NCBI RefSeq assembly: GCF_043555975.1
Contig: NZ_JBIGIA010000001.1
Location: 248,001-312,000 of the forward strand
Direction: 5' to 3'
Length of the DNA: 64,000 nt
DNA from: Pelomonas nitida
GTDB taxonomy: Bacteria > Pseudomonadota > Gammaproteobacteria > Burkholderiales > Burkholderiaceae_C
Shown piece by piece: positions 36,980 to 47,886 of the stretch. Position 1 is the first letter of the stretch. Each line of letters begins with the position of its first letter. Both the position numbers and the translations under genes were made by a program. The notes under the pieces are model-generated. The model was not told the DNA's origin. It saw only the letters and a list, made by a program, of their open reading frames with translations, and searched no databases.

Positions 36980-37402
36980 TCAACCCGGATCGTCGTCGTC
37001 CAGCACGGCGGACCAGCGGTCCCAGTCGGCGAGCCGGCGGCGGTCCTGCTTGGTGGGGCGGCCCTGCTCGATGCTGGCGGCCGGCTCGGGTGCCAGGCGC
37101 CTGGCCTCGGCGGCCGCCTCGCGTGCGGTGATGCTGGCGGCTGTCTCGGCATAGAGCAGCTGCGCCTGTGGTGCCGGCCCGCGCTGCTGGGACAGGCCCT
37201 TGACCTCCACCTCGCGCGCCACCGTGCCGGTGCGCACGCTCAGCAGGTCGCCGACCTTGACGTCACGCGCCGGCTTGACCGGCTGGCCGGCCACCCGCAC
37301 GCGGCCCAGGTTGATCTCGTCGACGGCCAGCGCGCGGGTCTTGTAGAAGCGGGCGGCCCACAGCCATTTGTCCAGGCGCATGCCGGCCGGCGCGTCGCTC
37401 AT
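36980..37402 (-). CDS. hslR: S4-domain RNA-binding protein, HslR (Hsp15) family
   Basis: A 140-residue basic protein. The S4 domain is at the start (MRLDKWLWAARFYKTRALAVDEINLGRVRVAGQPVKPARDVKVGDLL) and a basic, helical tail follows, as in Hsp15, which binds stalled 50S subunits that still carry nascent-chain tRNA. Its ATG overlaps the hemH stop (ATGA), so it is translated with hemH. It ends 28 bases before the grpE promoter. Confidence 0.9.
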   Translation of the reverse strand: MSDAPAGMRLDKWLWAARFYKTRALAVDEINLGRVRVAGQPVKPARDVKVGDLLSVRTGTVAREVEVKGLSQQRGPAPQAQLLYAETAASITAREAAAEARRLAPEPAASIEQGRPTKQDRRRLADWDRWSAVLDDDDPG

Positions 37403-38493
37403 TCGCTCGCTCCGGCGGTGAGGGCGCGCTGGCGCTGCAGGGCCAGCGTGTCCGGGTGCGGCGCGTCGAGGGGCCAGCCCTGCAGATGCCTCTGCGCGAG
37501 GCCGGTGAGCGCGCGCATGCCGGCCGTGTGGTCGTTCAGGCAGGCGATGTAGCCGAAACGCTGGCCACCGGCCGCGAGGAAGGCGGCGCGCGCTTCCTGG
37601 TCGATCTCCTCCAGCGTCTCCAGGCAGTCGGCCGCAAACCCGGGGCAGATGACATCGACGGTCTTCAGCCCGCCCTTGGCCAGCTTCACGAGGCTGGGTT
37701 CGGTGTAGGGCTCCAGCCACTTGGCCTTGCCGAAGCGGCTCTGGAAGGTGACCAGCCACTGGCCGTCCTTCAGGCCCAGCGCCTCGGCCAGCAGGCGACC
37801 GGTCTTCAGGCATTCGCAGTGATACGGGTCGCCGAGCTGCAAGGTGCGGGCGGGCATGCCGTGAAAGCTCATCACCAGCTTGTCGGCGCGACCCTCGCGC
37901 TGCCAGTGTTCGCGCACCGTCTGCGCCAACGCGGCGATGTAGGCCGGGTCATCGTGGTAGCGGTTGATGAAGCGCAGCTCCGGCACATGGCGCGTGCGCA
38001 GCGCCCAGCGGGCCACGTCGTCGATGACGCTGGCCGTCGTCGCGCCGGAGTACTGCGGGTAGGCCGGCAGCACCAGCACGCGGCGCACGCCTTTGCGCTT
38101 GAGGGCGTCGAGCGCGTGCGCGATGGCCGGCTGGCCGTAGCGCATCGCATGCGCGACCCGCACGCGCAACCCGCGCTCGCCGAGCATGCCTTGCAGCAGC
38201 TTGGCCTGTTTTTCGGTCCACACCTTCAGCGGCGAGCCATCGGGCGTCCAGACGGTGGCGTACTTCGCTGCCGACTTGGCCGGGCGCACGCGCAGGATGA
38301 TGCCGTGCAGGATCAGTGCCCACAGCAGCCGCGGGATCTCGACGACGCGCGGGTCCGACAGGAACTGCGCCAGGTAGCGGCGCAGCGCGGGCGCCGTCGG
38401 CGCGTCGGGCGTGCCGAGGTTGACGAGCAACACGGCCGTCTCGACGGCGGGGCCGGCGCCGTGGCGCTGCGGCGGTTCGGGGAGGAAGGGCAT
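37399..38493 (-). CDS. hemH: Ferrochelatase
   Basis: A 364-residue enzyme inserting Fe2+ into protoporphyrin IX, the last step of heme synthesis. Motifs: AVLLVNLGTPDAPTAPALRRYLAQFLSD, LVLPAYPQYSGATTASV, VMSFHGMPAR with the catalytic His, and TFQSRFGKAKWLEPYT. ATG 38491-38493 is chosen because upstream in-frame sequence lies in the previous gene and is not homologous. It follows the cyclase gene by 19 bases. Confidence 0.95.
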   Translation of the reverse strand: MPFLPEPPQRHGAGPAVETAVLLVNLGTPDAPTAPALRRYLAQFLSDPRVVEIPRLLWALILHGIILRVRPAKSAAKYATVWTPDGSPLKVWTEKQAKLLQGMLGERGLRVRVAHAMRYGQPAIAHALDALKRKGVRRVLVLPAYPQYSGATTASVIDDVARWALRTRHVPELRFINRYHDDPAYIAALAQTVREHWQREGRADKLVMSFHGMPARTLQLGDPYHCECLKTGRLLAEALGLKDGQWLVTFQSRFGKAKWLEPYTEPSLVKLAKGGLKTVDVICPGFAADCLETLEEIDQEARAAFLAAGGQRFGYIACLNDHTAGMRALTGLAQRHLQGWPLDAPHPDTLALQRQRALTAGASE

Positions 38494-38512
38494 ATCAGCA
38501 GGGCGCGGGCGG

Positions 38513-39481
38513 TCAGCGGCGAGGGCGCGTGCTGCCCAGGCCTTGCGGCACCGTGTCGGCGAAGTGCAGCACCTCGAAGCGCACGACGGGTGATTGCTCG
38601 TCGGTAGGCGGGCCGCCGAGGCCGATGACGCCGCGGCCATGCAGCGTGCAGCTGCCGCGCTTGAGGCTCAGCAGTTCGCCCGAATCGCCGAAGCGCACAT
38701 AGGTGCCGTTGTAGGAGAGGTCGGTCAGCTCGAAGCTGCTGCCCTGCCAGTCGATGCGGGCATGCGAGCGCGACACGCGGCCGTCGGTGATGCAGTAGGT
38801 CGCCTGCACGCTGCGGCCCAGCACGATGGGCATGGCGCCGATGTCGAACACGCGGTCCAGGTCGTGCCACACGAGGCGCATGCCGTCGGGATCGACAGAG
38901 CGCATGGGTTCGCCGAACTGCGTCGCCGTGTCGTCCGCGCTGACGAGCGGCGCTGCATCCAGGCGATAGACGTGCACCGGCTCCACCCGCCCGCGCACGG
39001 GAATGCGGTCCAGGCTGCGGAAACGCCCCTTGGAGGCGTGGTGCAGGCCGGCCAGCACCTCGTCGGTGATGAGGATCTCGCCATCGCCGGCGTGGTCGAT
39101 GAGCCGGGCTGCGACGTTCACTGCATCGCCGAAGCAGTCGCCGTTGAGCTCCACGACTTCGCCGCGCGCCAGCGCCACCTGCAGGCGCAGGGCCAGCATG
39201 GCGGGGTTGCTCTGGCGGCGCGCGCGCTGCACGGTCTTCTCCAGCAGCTCCTGCATGCGCTGCGCCGAGCGCACGCCGTCGCGCGGCGTCTCGAAGGCGG
39301 CCATCAGGCCATCGCCCAGCGTCTTGATCAGGTGGCCGCCGCTCTCCAGCACGGCTTCGCTGATCTGGCTCACGGTTTGCGTGACGAGGCCGCTGGCCTC
39401 TGCGTTGCCGAGGGATTCGTACAGCCCAGTGCTGCCACGCAGGTCGGCGAAGAGGACGGTGCGCTCGCGGATCGCAGTCAT
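38513..39481 (-). CDS. Class III adenylate cyclase with C-terminal FHA domain
   Basis: A 322-residue cytoplasmic protein. Residues about 5-175 are a class III cyclase with every catalytic position in register: metal-binding Asp13 (FADLRGST) and Asp57 (LGDGLMAAF), adenine-selecting Lys53 and Asp115, and transition-state Asn122 and Arg126 (VNVAARL). Lys plus Asp argues for ATP, hence cAMP. Residues about 215-300 are an FHA phosphothreonine-binding domain with Gly222-Arg223, Ser237...His240 and Asn258-Gly-Thr. The FHA part suggests control by a Ser/Thr kinase; the only one in the window is at 56445-58835. It is the first gene of the run into hemH and hslR. Confidence 0.92.
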   Translation of the reverse strand: MTAIRERTVLFADLRGSTGLYESLGNAEASGLVTQTVSQISEAVLESGGHLIKTLGDGLMAAFETPRDGVRSAQRMQELLEKTVQRARRQSNPAMLALRLQVALARGEVVELNGDCFGDAVNVAARLIDHAGDGEILITDEVLAGLHHASKGRFRSLDRIPVRGRVEPVHVYRLDAAPLVSADDTATQFGEPMRSVDPDGMRLVWHDLDRVFDIGAMPIVLGRSVQATYCITDGRVSRSHARIDWQGSSFELTDLSYNGTYVRFGDSGELLSLKRGSCTLHGRGVIGLGGPPTDEQSPVVRFEVLHFADTVPQGLGSTRPRR

Positions 39482-39642
39482 GAAAAGAAGTGTAGGACGC
39501 AAAAAAGGCCGGGAGCGCCGGCCTATGTGTCGGTGTGTGCGCAGCTTGTGCCGTGCCTCGCTGTGCGAGTCCCGCCGCAAACGCCGTGCGAGCTGCTGTG
39601 CAGCCCGCACCGCCTGGCGGCGGCCACGTTCCCGGCCAACCT

Positions 39643-41847
<2,205 letters not shown>

Positions 41848-42157
41848 GCAGGTCCTTCGGCAGGTGCGCGGGAGGTTCTAAGGTTCAGATCGGAAATGCA
41901 GCAGCCACCGCAACCTGCCCGGGCGGGTCGTCAAGACCGGCGGGGCTGGGGCGGTGGCTTTCGTCACCGGGGTATCGACCGTCGAGTGGTGGAGGGACCC
42001 TGGCGTGCCGCGAACAAGCTGGCGTGATCGTTTGGTATGCAGAGCTGGCGGGTGTTTTGGCCATCAAAACTCTTGAATGAGTTGCCCAGTGTCGATGGGT
42101 GGCCGGGTCCGGCATTTCTCTGCCGTCACTCTTGTTGACGCGCGCGGAAAACGAGAG
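41848..42157 (-). other. rpoD leader region, no gene seen
   Basis: About 310 bases between the rpoD promoter and its ATG hold no supported gene. The region would be transcribed as a long 5' leader if the promoter at 42158-42186 is used. Inverted repeats are short and I cannot name a regulatory RNA in it. Confidence 0.5.
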
Positions 42158-42186
42158 ATTATCGGCGAAATTCGTCGGCAGTTCAA
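42158..42186 (-). promoter_or_regulatory. Strong sigma-70 promoter for rpoD, overlapping the end of dnaG
   Basis: On the minus strand TTGAAC (42181-42186), a 17-base spacer, then GATAAT (42158-42163). The -35 overlaps the last codons and stop of dnaG. This lets rpoD be transcribed independently of the upstream dnaG gene. Confidence 0.75.
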
Positions 42187-44129
42187 AGATCGGACGGTTT
42201 GGCCGCCGTGATGCCGTGCCGCTCCCGGGTGCGGGCGAGCGCTTCGAGGGCCCGGCGGCGGTCTTCGTCGGAGGCGCCGCTGCCGCCAGGCAAGGGGGCC
42301 GAGGTCTGCGAGCGCAGCCGCGAGACGGCATGGCCCAGGTCGCCGGCGGGGTCGGATTCCTCGATGCCGAGCGCCTGCACATGGCCGACCAGCCGGCCCA
42401 GCGCGTCGCCGAAGCCGTCGGCCGCCAGGCCGGCCTCGATGACGGCCCACGGGCTGGTGCCATGGTGGGTGAGGTGGCGCTCCAGCCAGTGGATCAGCTC
42501 GCCATGCGTGCCGGGCAGGTCGTGCAGCAGCGAGCGGTCTTCCTCGGCCAGCGCTTCCCACAGCTCGCTGTGCTGCAGCAGCAGCCGTACGGCGTTGTCG
42601 GTGGGTGTGACGGGTGTAGCGCGCGGCCCGGCCGGGCGCTGCTCCTCATCACGGCGCTTGCCTTTCCACTCGCCCTTGGGCTTCCATTCCCCCTTGGGCT
42701 TCCACTCGCTCTTGCTCTTGGATTTCCATGCCGGCTGGCCGTCTGGGGCGGCCGCTTGCTCCGGGTCGGTGGCCGGGGGGGGCGCAGGTTCGCCCAGCCA
42801 CAGCGACTGGAGCTCCGCTTCGGGCATCTGGCCCTGGCGGGCCAGCTCGCCCAGCAGCTGGCGGCGCAGCAGGCCGTCGGGCAGCAGGTTCCACAGCGGG
42901 TGGGCCTGTTTGAGCATGCGTGCACGGCCCTCAGGCGTGCCGAGATCGCAGCCTTCGCCCGCAACCGTGCCGAGCTGGCGCGACAACGGCACGGCGCCCT
43001 CCACGCAGCGCTCGAACGCCTCGGCGCCGAGGTCGCGAACATAGGAGTCCGGGTCGTGCTCGGGTGGCAGGAACAGGAACTTGACGGTGCGCGTCTCGGT
43101 CACATGGGGCAGGGCAGCCTCCAGGGCTCGCACGGCGGCGCGACGGCCGGCGGCATCACCGTCGAAGCTGAAGACGACGCTGTCGGTGAAGCGAAAGAGC
43201 TTGTGGACGTGGTCGGCCGTGCAGGCCGTGCCCAGCGTCGCCACGGCGTTGCCAAAGCCGTGCTGGGCCAGGGCGACGACGTCCATATAGCCTTCGACGA
43301 CCAGCGCATAGCCACGCTGGCGCAGCGCGGTGCGGGCTTCGTAGAGCCCGTAGAGCTCGCGCCCCTTGCTGAAGACCGGTGTTTCCGGGGAGTTCAGGTA
43401 CTTGGGCTCGCCGCGGTCCAGCACGCGGCCGCCGAAGCCGATCACGTCGCCCTGCACGTTGCGGATCGGGAACATGACGCGGTCGCGGAAGCGGTCGTAG
43501 CGCTTGCTGGACTGCGCGCCTCGGCCGCCGGTTGCGGCGCCGGGCTCCTCGCCCGGCCCGGCGTCCGGTGTGATGACGAGGCCGGACTCGACGAGCTGCG
43601 GGTCGTCGTAGGACGGGAAGCCACTGGCCAGCGAACGCCAGCCTTCCGGGGCATAACCCAGGCCGAAGCGGGCGGCGATCTGCCCGGTCAGGCCGCGTCC
43701 CTTCAGGTAGGCGACGGCCCGCTCGGACTTGCGCAGCTGCGCCTTGTAGAACTCGGTGGCGCGGGCCAGCACGTCGGTGAGGCTGTGCTGCTTCTCCTTT
43801 TCGGCCTTGGCCCGCTCGCGTTGTTCGGGGCTGCGCTCGTCCTGTGGCACCACCATGCCGACCTGCTGGGCCAGGTCCTCCACGGCTTCGACGAAGCTCG
43901 CGCCGGTGTGCTCCATCAGGAAGCCGATGGCGTTGCCGTGCACGCCGCAGCCGAAGCAGTGGTAGGTCTGGCGGCTGGGGCTGACGATGAAGCTGGGCGA
44001 CTTCTCGCCGTGGAAAGGGCACAGGCCTTTGTGGTTGATGCCGGCCTTCTTCAGGTCGACATGACGGCCGACCACCTCGACGACGTCGACACGTGCCAGC
44101 AGATCGTGGATGAAGCCTTGGGGAATCAC
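42183..44129 (-). CDS. dnaG: DNA primase DnaG
   Basis: A 648-residue primase. The zinc-binding domain has CPFHGEKSPSF and YHCFGCGVHGNAIGFLM; the TOPRIM catalytic core has VVEGYMDVVALAQHGF and SFDGDAAGRRAA; the C-terminal part should bind DnaB. It starts with GTG (44127-44129). Between the core and the helicase-binding domain is an unusual basic linker with EWKPKG repeated three times, coded by a tandem DNA repeat. The GGDEF-EAL gene ends only nine bases upstream, and rpoD follows downstream. Confidence 0.97.
   Translation of the reverse strand: MIPQGFIHDLLARVDVVEVVGRHVDLKKAGINHKGLCPFHGEKSPSFIVSPSRQTYHCFGCGVHGNAIGFLMEHTGASFVEAVEDLAQQVGMVVPQDERSPEQRERAKAEKEKQHSLTDVLARATEFYKAQLRKSERAVAYLKGRGLTGQIAARFGLGYAPEGWRSLASGFPSYDDPQLVESGLVITPDAGPGEEPGAATGGRGAQSSKRYDRFRDRVMFPIRNVQGDVIGFGGRVLDRGEPKYLNSPETPVFSKGRELYGLYEARTALRQRGYALVVEGYMDVVALAQHGFGNAVATLGTACTADHVHKLFRFTDSVVFSFDGDAAGRRAAVRALEAALPHVTETRTVKFLFLPPEHDPDSYVRDLGAEAFERCVEGAVPLSRQLGTVAGEGCDLGTPEGRARMLKQAHPLWNLLPDGLLRRQLLGELARQGQMPEAELQSLWLGEPAPPPATDPEQAAAPDGQPAWKSKSKSEWKPKGEWKPKGEWKGKRRDEEQRPAGPRATPVTPTDNAVRLLLQHSELWEALAEEDRSLLHDLPGTHGELIHWLERHLTHHGTSPWAVIEAGLAADGFGDALGRLVGHVQALGIEESDPAGDLGHAVSRLRSQTSAPLPGGSGASDEDRRRALEALARTRERHGITAAKPSDL
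42664..42717 (-). repeat. Three tandem 18-base units inside dnaG
   Basis: Three adjacent 18-base units (42664-42681, 42682-42699, 42700-42717) encode the EWKPKG-type hexapeptides of the primase linker. The first two units are nearly identical; the third is diverged. Such units can change copy number by slippage without shifting the frame. Confidence 0.8.
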
Positions 44130-44138
44130 CCCGACAGT

Positions 44139-47100
44139 TTAAAGACCGGCTTTCGTGGGCGCCTTGAGTTGGCCGATCCAGTGGTCAGCGGTGAAGCCCT
44201 GGATCCAGCCCGGCAGGCTGGCTGGCGGCATCGCCGCCGCGATGCCGTTGCCCTGGCCCAGGCGGCAGCCCAGGCGCAGCAGCTCACGGGCGTGGGCGCG
44301 GCTTTCGATGCCCTTGGCCAGCACGGCGCAGCCGATGTTGCGCCCCAGCCCGATGACGCTCTCCACGAGCGACAGGTCTTGCGCGTCACCCAGCATGCCC
44401 TGCACATAGCTGCGATGCAGCTTCAGCGTGTCGAAGGACAGCCGTTTCAGCGTGGCCAGATGCGAGTAGCCCGCGCCGAAGTCGTCCAGCGCGATGCCCA
44501 CGCCGAGGTGCATGCAGCGCTGGATCAGGGCCTGCGTCGCGGCGGTCTCCGCCAGCGCATCGGACTCCAGCACGTCGAGGTGCAGCAGCCGGGCGACCGC
44601 GGCATCCTGGCGCTGCATCAGTTCCTGCAGGCGCTGCGGAAAGTCGGCGCGGTTCAGCTGCCGGGCGCCGACATTCACGCTCACCGGCAGGCCGCGTCCG
44701 CCATTCAAGCCCGCGTGCTGCCAGATCGCTGACTGGGCCAAGGCTTGTTCGATGACCCAGTCGCCCACCTGCACGGCCAGCCCGGTGGCCTCCAGCTGCG
44801 GCAGGAAGTGCGCGGGCGTGAGCAGGCCACGCTCGGGGTGCTGCCAGCGCAGCAAGGCCTCGACGCCCATCACCTGGCCGGTGCGAAGGTCGATCTGCGG
44901 CTGGTAGTGCAGCAGCAGCTCGTTGGCGTCGAGGGCTTGCTGCAGGCGGGCGGTGGCGATGAGGCCGGCTTCGTCGCGTTGGTCTCGCGCCGTGTCATGG
45001 AACTGCACGTGGTGGCGACCGGCATGTTTGGCGCGGTAGAGCGCGTGCCCGGCATGGCGCAGCAGGGTCTCCGGGTCAGCGTCGTCCAGCGGATAGACCG
45101 TGGCGCCCATGCTGGCGCCGATTTCAAGCACCAGGCCCTGGCCGACGCGGCTTTCGCGCAAGGCCACGGGCATCGACAGCTGTCGCAGAAGGCGGTCGAC
45201 CGCGCGCTGCGCCTCCTCCGGCGTCTGCACGCGCAGCAGCACGCCGAATTCGTCGCCATGAAAGCGGGCGAGATGGTCGGCCGTGTCGGGCCAGTTGCCG
45301 CGAGCGCTGCGAAGCGTGGTTTGCAGCCGGGCGCTCAGCTGCAGCAGTACGGCATCCGCGACGAGCTGGCCGTGCTCGGCGTTGAGCCGGCCGAAGTCGT
45401 CGAGGTCGATGATGGCCACCACGAGCTTGAAGTTGTCCCGGTTTGCCGCCGCCATGGCCTGCTGCATCAGCCGTACGAATTCGTCGCGATTGGGCAGTCC
45501 CGTGGCGACGTCGTAGCGCAGGCTGCGACGCACCTGCTCCTGTTGGCGCAGGCTTTCCCCGAGATCGGTGAGGCCCAGCAGGCACCTGCGCGGGTGGGTG
45601 CCTGCGGCTTCCGGGACGGGGCTCAGGCGTGTGGCGAAGATGTGTTCCCCGCCGTCCTCCAGTGCCACCTTCAGCTGTCCGCTCCAGGGCTGCCCTTTAT
45701 TCATCAGGGCTTGCAGTTCCGCCGGATCACGGCCGCTGCGTTGCAGATTGGCTGCGGTCAGCGGCGCAGCGGGGCGGCCGACAAGCGATTCCCGCGAAGC
45801 ATGCAGCAGTTCGCAGAACGCCGGATTGACGTCGACGATGCGCCACTGCAAGTCCACGACGGCCAGCCCTTCGACGGTTTGCTGAAACAGCGTGGCAGAC
45901 AGCCGCGCGCGCTCCTCGGCGGTGCGTTGCCAGGTCATGTCGGCCAGGGTGAGGATGAGACTGCGAGCGCGACCCTGGCGGTCGCGCTGGGCTGCGTGGG
46001 CTCGCAGCTCGTGCCATTGCCAGTCGCCGCCGTCCGCAGCCAGCCGTAACGACATGACCACGCGCTCGTCATCCGGGGTTGCGATCAGCTCGCGCAGCGC
46101 GCGGCGCACGGGCTCACGGTCTCGCGGGTGGACGGATCGCACCCAGTCCAGCGGTGCGCTGCCCGCCCGTGCATCGGGGTCGATGGGCGCCGTCAGTGTC
46201 AGCCAGCGGGCTGATGCATGGTGCCGCCCCCCGGGCAACTGCCATTCCGCCAGCGCGAGGCCCTGCGCGTCGAGCGCGCCGCGCCAGGCGTCGCGATCGC
46301 CCATCTGGCGTTGGTTGAGCGTAATGATGGCCAGCGGCATCAGGGCCAGCAGGGTTCCGGCGGCCCACGACAGCGGCGATGCGGGCGTTCCCAGCGCCCA
46401 CAGTGCCAGCAGCCCCAAGCCGAGCGTCGCGTTGTGGCGCGGCGAGGCCTGCAGCGCGTGCAGGCACAGCAGCAGATGGGGGACCAGCAGCGCAGCCGGG
46501 CTGCCGGGTAGCCAGGGCGATGCCGCTTGCGCGGCGATGGCCGCAGCGGCAATCAGGTGGCCGGTCCGCCGTTCGTCGCGTCGTGGCCGCAACGTGCTGG
46601 CCTGCAGCAGCGTGCCGGTGCTCAGCAGGGCCAGCCCCCAGCCCCCGGCCAGCACGAGCGCGCCCGACTGAGCCTCGGGCCTGAGCACGCCGCCTGTGAG
46701 CAGCAGGGGCAGGCTGAGCAAGCCGGCGAGCAGCGGCGCCGCCAGGCCGGCCAGCAGCGCGAAGCCGGCGATGTCCTTGCCGGCAGCCAGGCGTCCATTG
46801 ACGCCCAGCCGGTACAGCAGTCGGCGGTTCAGCAGTGCGGCCAGCAGCGGCAGCGCCAGGGTGCCGAGCACGGCGCCGGAACCGAGCAAGGCCGACGCCT
46901 GCAGCTCGGGGTGGCACCACAGGGGCAGGGCGCACCCCGCCAGCAGCCCGGCCATCACCAGTGGCAGCAGCCAGGCGCCCAGTCGCCACAGCGTCGCCAG
47001 GCCAATCGCGGCCAGCAACATCGGCACGAAGAGCTCCGATGCCGGCATGGCGCCGTTCGGCTGAGGGGGGCGAAGAGTCGTCGGCAGATCGCCGGCGCTG

Positions 47101-47297
47101 AGGGTCCAGGCGACGACGGCGCCGCCGGCAATGCCCGTCAGTGCGGCAATCCCAGTGCTGCGCCAGCGTCGCAGCCCGCGGCGGCTCTGAATGCGACGAG
47201 GACCGGCGGGCGGGGTGGTGGAGGGAGGGCCTCCGGGGAGGGTCGACATGGACGACCGCGTGTCGAGCGCGCCGCCGAGGCTGTCGTGCAGTGCCAT
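44139..47297 (-). CDS. Membrane PAS-GGDEF-EAL protein with altered catalytic motifs
   Basis: A 1052-residue protein. Residues about 45-330 hold eight or so transmembrane segments (MASE-like sensor), then two PAS-like regions (about 340-460 and 470-590), GGDEF (about 595-770) and EAL (about 780-1040). The GGDEF motif reads HGDEF (680-684). In the EAL domain Glu813, Asn875 and Asp938-Asp939 are kept, but the Asp of the KxD motif is His961 and the first Glu of the AEGVE motif is Lys995; both are normally needed for c-di-GMP hydrolysis. So the phosphodiesterase is probably dead and the cyclase doubtful; it may act as a c-di-GMP or GTP sensor. It lies nine bases ahead of dnaG. Confidence 0.85.
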   Translation of the reverse strand: MALHDSLGGALDTRSSMSTLPGGPPSTTPPAGPRRIQSRRGLRRWRSTGIAALTGIAGGAVVAWTLSAGDLPTTLRPPQPNGAMPASELFVPMLLAAIGLATLWRLGAWLLPLVMAGLLAGCALPLWCHPELQASALLGSGAVLGTLALPLLAALLNRRLLYRLGVNGRLAAGKDIAGFALLAGLAAPLLAGLLSLPLLLTGGVLRPEAQSGALVLAGGWGLALLSTGTLLQASTLRPRRDERRTGHLIAAAAIAAQAASPWLPGSPAALLVPHLLLCLHALQASPRHNATLGLGLLALWALGTPASPLSWAAGTLLALMPLAIITLNQRQMGDRDAWRGALDAQGLALAEWQLPGGRHHASARWLTLTAPIDPDARAGSAPLDWVRSVHPRDREPVRRALRELIATPDDERVVMSLRLAADGGDWQWHELRAHAAQRDRQGRARSLILTLADMTWQRTAEERARLSATLFQQTVEGLAVVDLQWRIVDVNPAFCELLHASRESLVGRPAAPLTAANLQRSGRDPAELQALMNKGQPWSGQLKVALEDGGEHIFATRLSPVPEAAGTHPRRCLLGLTDLGESLRQQEQVRRSLRYDVATGLPNRDEFVRLMQQAMAAANRDNFKLVVAIIDLDDFGRLNAEHGQLVADAVLLQLSARLQTTLRSARGNWPDTADHLARFHGDEFGVLLRVQTPEEAQRAVDRLLRQLSMPVALRESRVGQGLVLEIGASMGATVYPLDDADPETLLRHAGHALYRAKHAGRHHVQFHDTARDQRDEAGLIATARLQQALDANELLLHYQPQIDLRTGQVMGVEALLRWQHPERGLLTPAHFLPQLEATGLAVQVGDWVIEQALAQSAIWQHAGLNGGRGLPVSVNVGARQLNRADFPQRLQELMQRQDAAVARLLHLDVLESDALAETAATQALIQRCMHLGVGIALDDFGAGYSHLATLKRLSFDTLKLHRSYVQGMLGDAQDLSLVESVIGLGRNIGCAVLAKGIESRAHARELLRLGCRLGQGNGIAAAMPPASLPGWIQGFTADHWIGQLKAPTKAGL

Positions 47298-47493
47298 GGT
47301 TCAGCACTGACCGTTGCAACGTGCCGAGGTTCTGGCGGGGCGGGAAGAGGGCGTGGCGCTGGCGGCGGTAGGCATAGCGGCAATCTCATCTCGGCGTCAG
47401 GGGGGCGGTTGTGGCGGGGAATCCCGTATCCAAACGTTGCGTCTGGAACAACCGGTGACGAGGCTGAGTTTAGGTGCGTGGCCGCTGCAAATG

Positions 47494-47518
47494 AAAAAGG
47501 CCACCGCAATGGTGGCCC
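47494..47518 (-). terminator. Rho-independent terminator after hns
   Basis: GGCCACC (47499-47505) and GGTGGCC (47511-47517) form a seven-pair stem with a short loop; on the minus strand it is followed by TTTTT (47494-47498 as A on the plus strand). Confidence 0.85.
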
Positions 47519-47589
47519 TTGATTTGAGGGGGAGGCGTTCAGTCGCCGCCCCGAAGACGTGCAAACAAGCGCAAAGAGGTGCGCAGCGA

Positions 47590-47886
47590 TTAAACGGCGA
47601 AATCGGTCAGCTTGGCGCCGCCGGCAATCGCGGCCTTCAGCCATTTGGGTTGCAGGCCGCGACCGCTCCAGGTTTCGCCCGTGGCCTGGTTGCGATACTT
47701 CGCAGCGACCTTGGAGACCTTGACCGGCTTCGGGGTGCGCACGCTGAGGTCGGCAATCGACAGGCCATATTCGGTCATCAGCGACTTAACCTTGTTGATG
47801 GCTTCGCTGCGTTCGCGTTCCTGGGTTTGATTGATCTGTTCATCCAGCGCGGCGCGTTGGGCCAGGAGATCCTTGAGACTGGACAT
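47590..47886 (-). CDS. hns: H-NS family nucleoid protein
   Basis: A 98-residue protein. The N-terminal half is a coiled-coil oligomerisation region (MSSLKDLLAQRAALDEQINQTQERERSEAI); the C-terminal half is the DNA-binding domain with the KYRNQATGETWSGRGLQPKWLKAAI signature, including the Gly-Arg-Gly that enters the minor groove. It silences AT-rich DNA. The usual H-NS linker between the two halves is short. It stands alone with its own terminator. Confidence 0.92.
   Translation of the reverse strand: MSSLKDLLAQRAALDEQINQTQERERSEAINKVKSLMTEYGLSIADLSVRTPKPVKVSKVAAKYRNQATGETWSGRGLQPKWLKAAIAGGAKLTDFAV

Noticed and set aside
42099..44732. Open frame of about 880 codons on the plus strand
   Set aside because: Antisense of dnaG and part of the GGDEF-EAL gene, both of which have diagnostic motifs.
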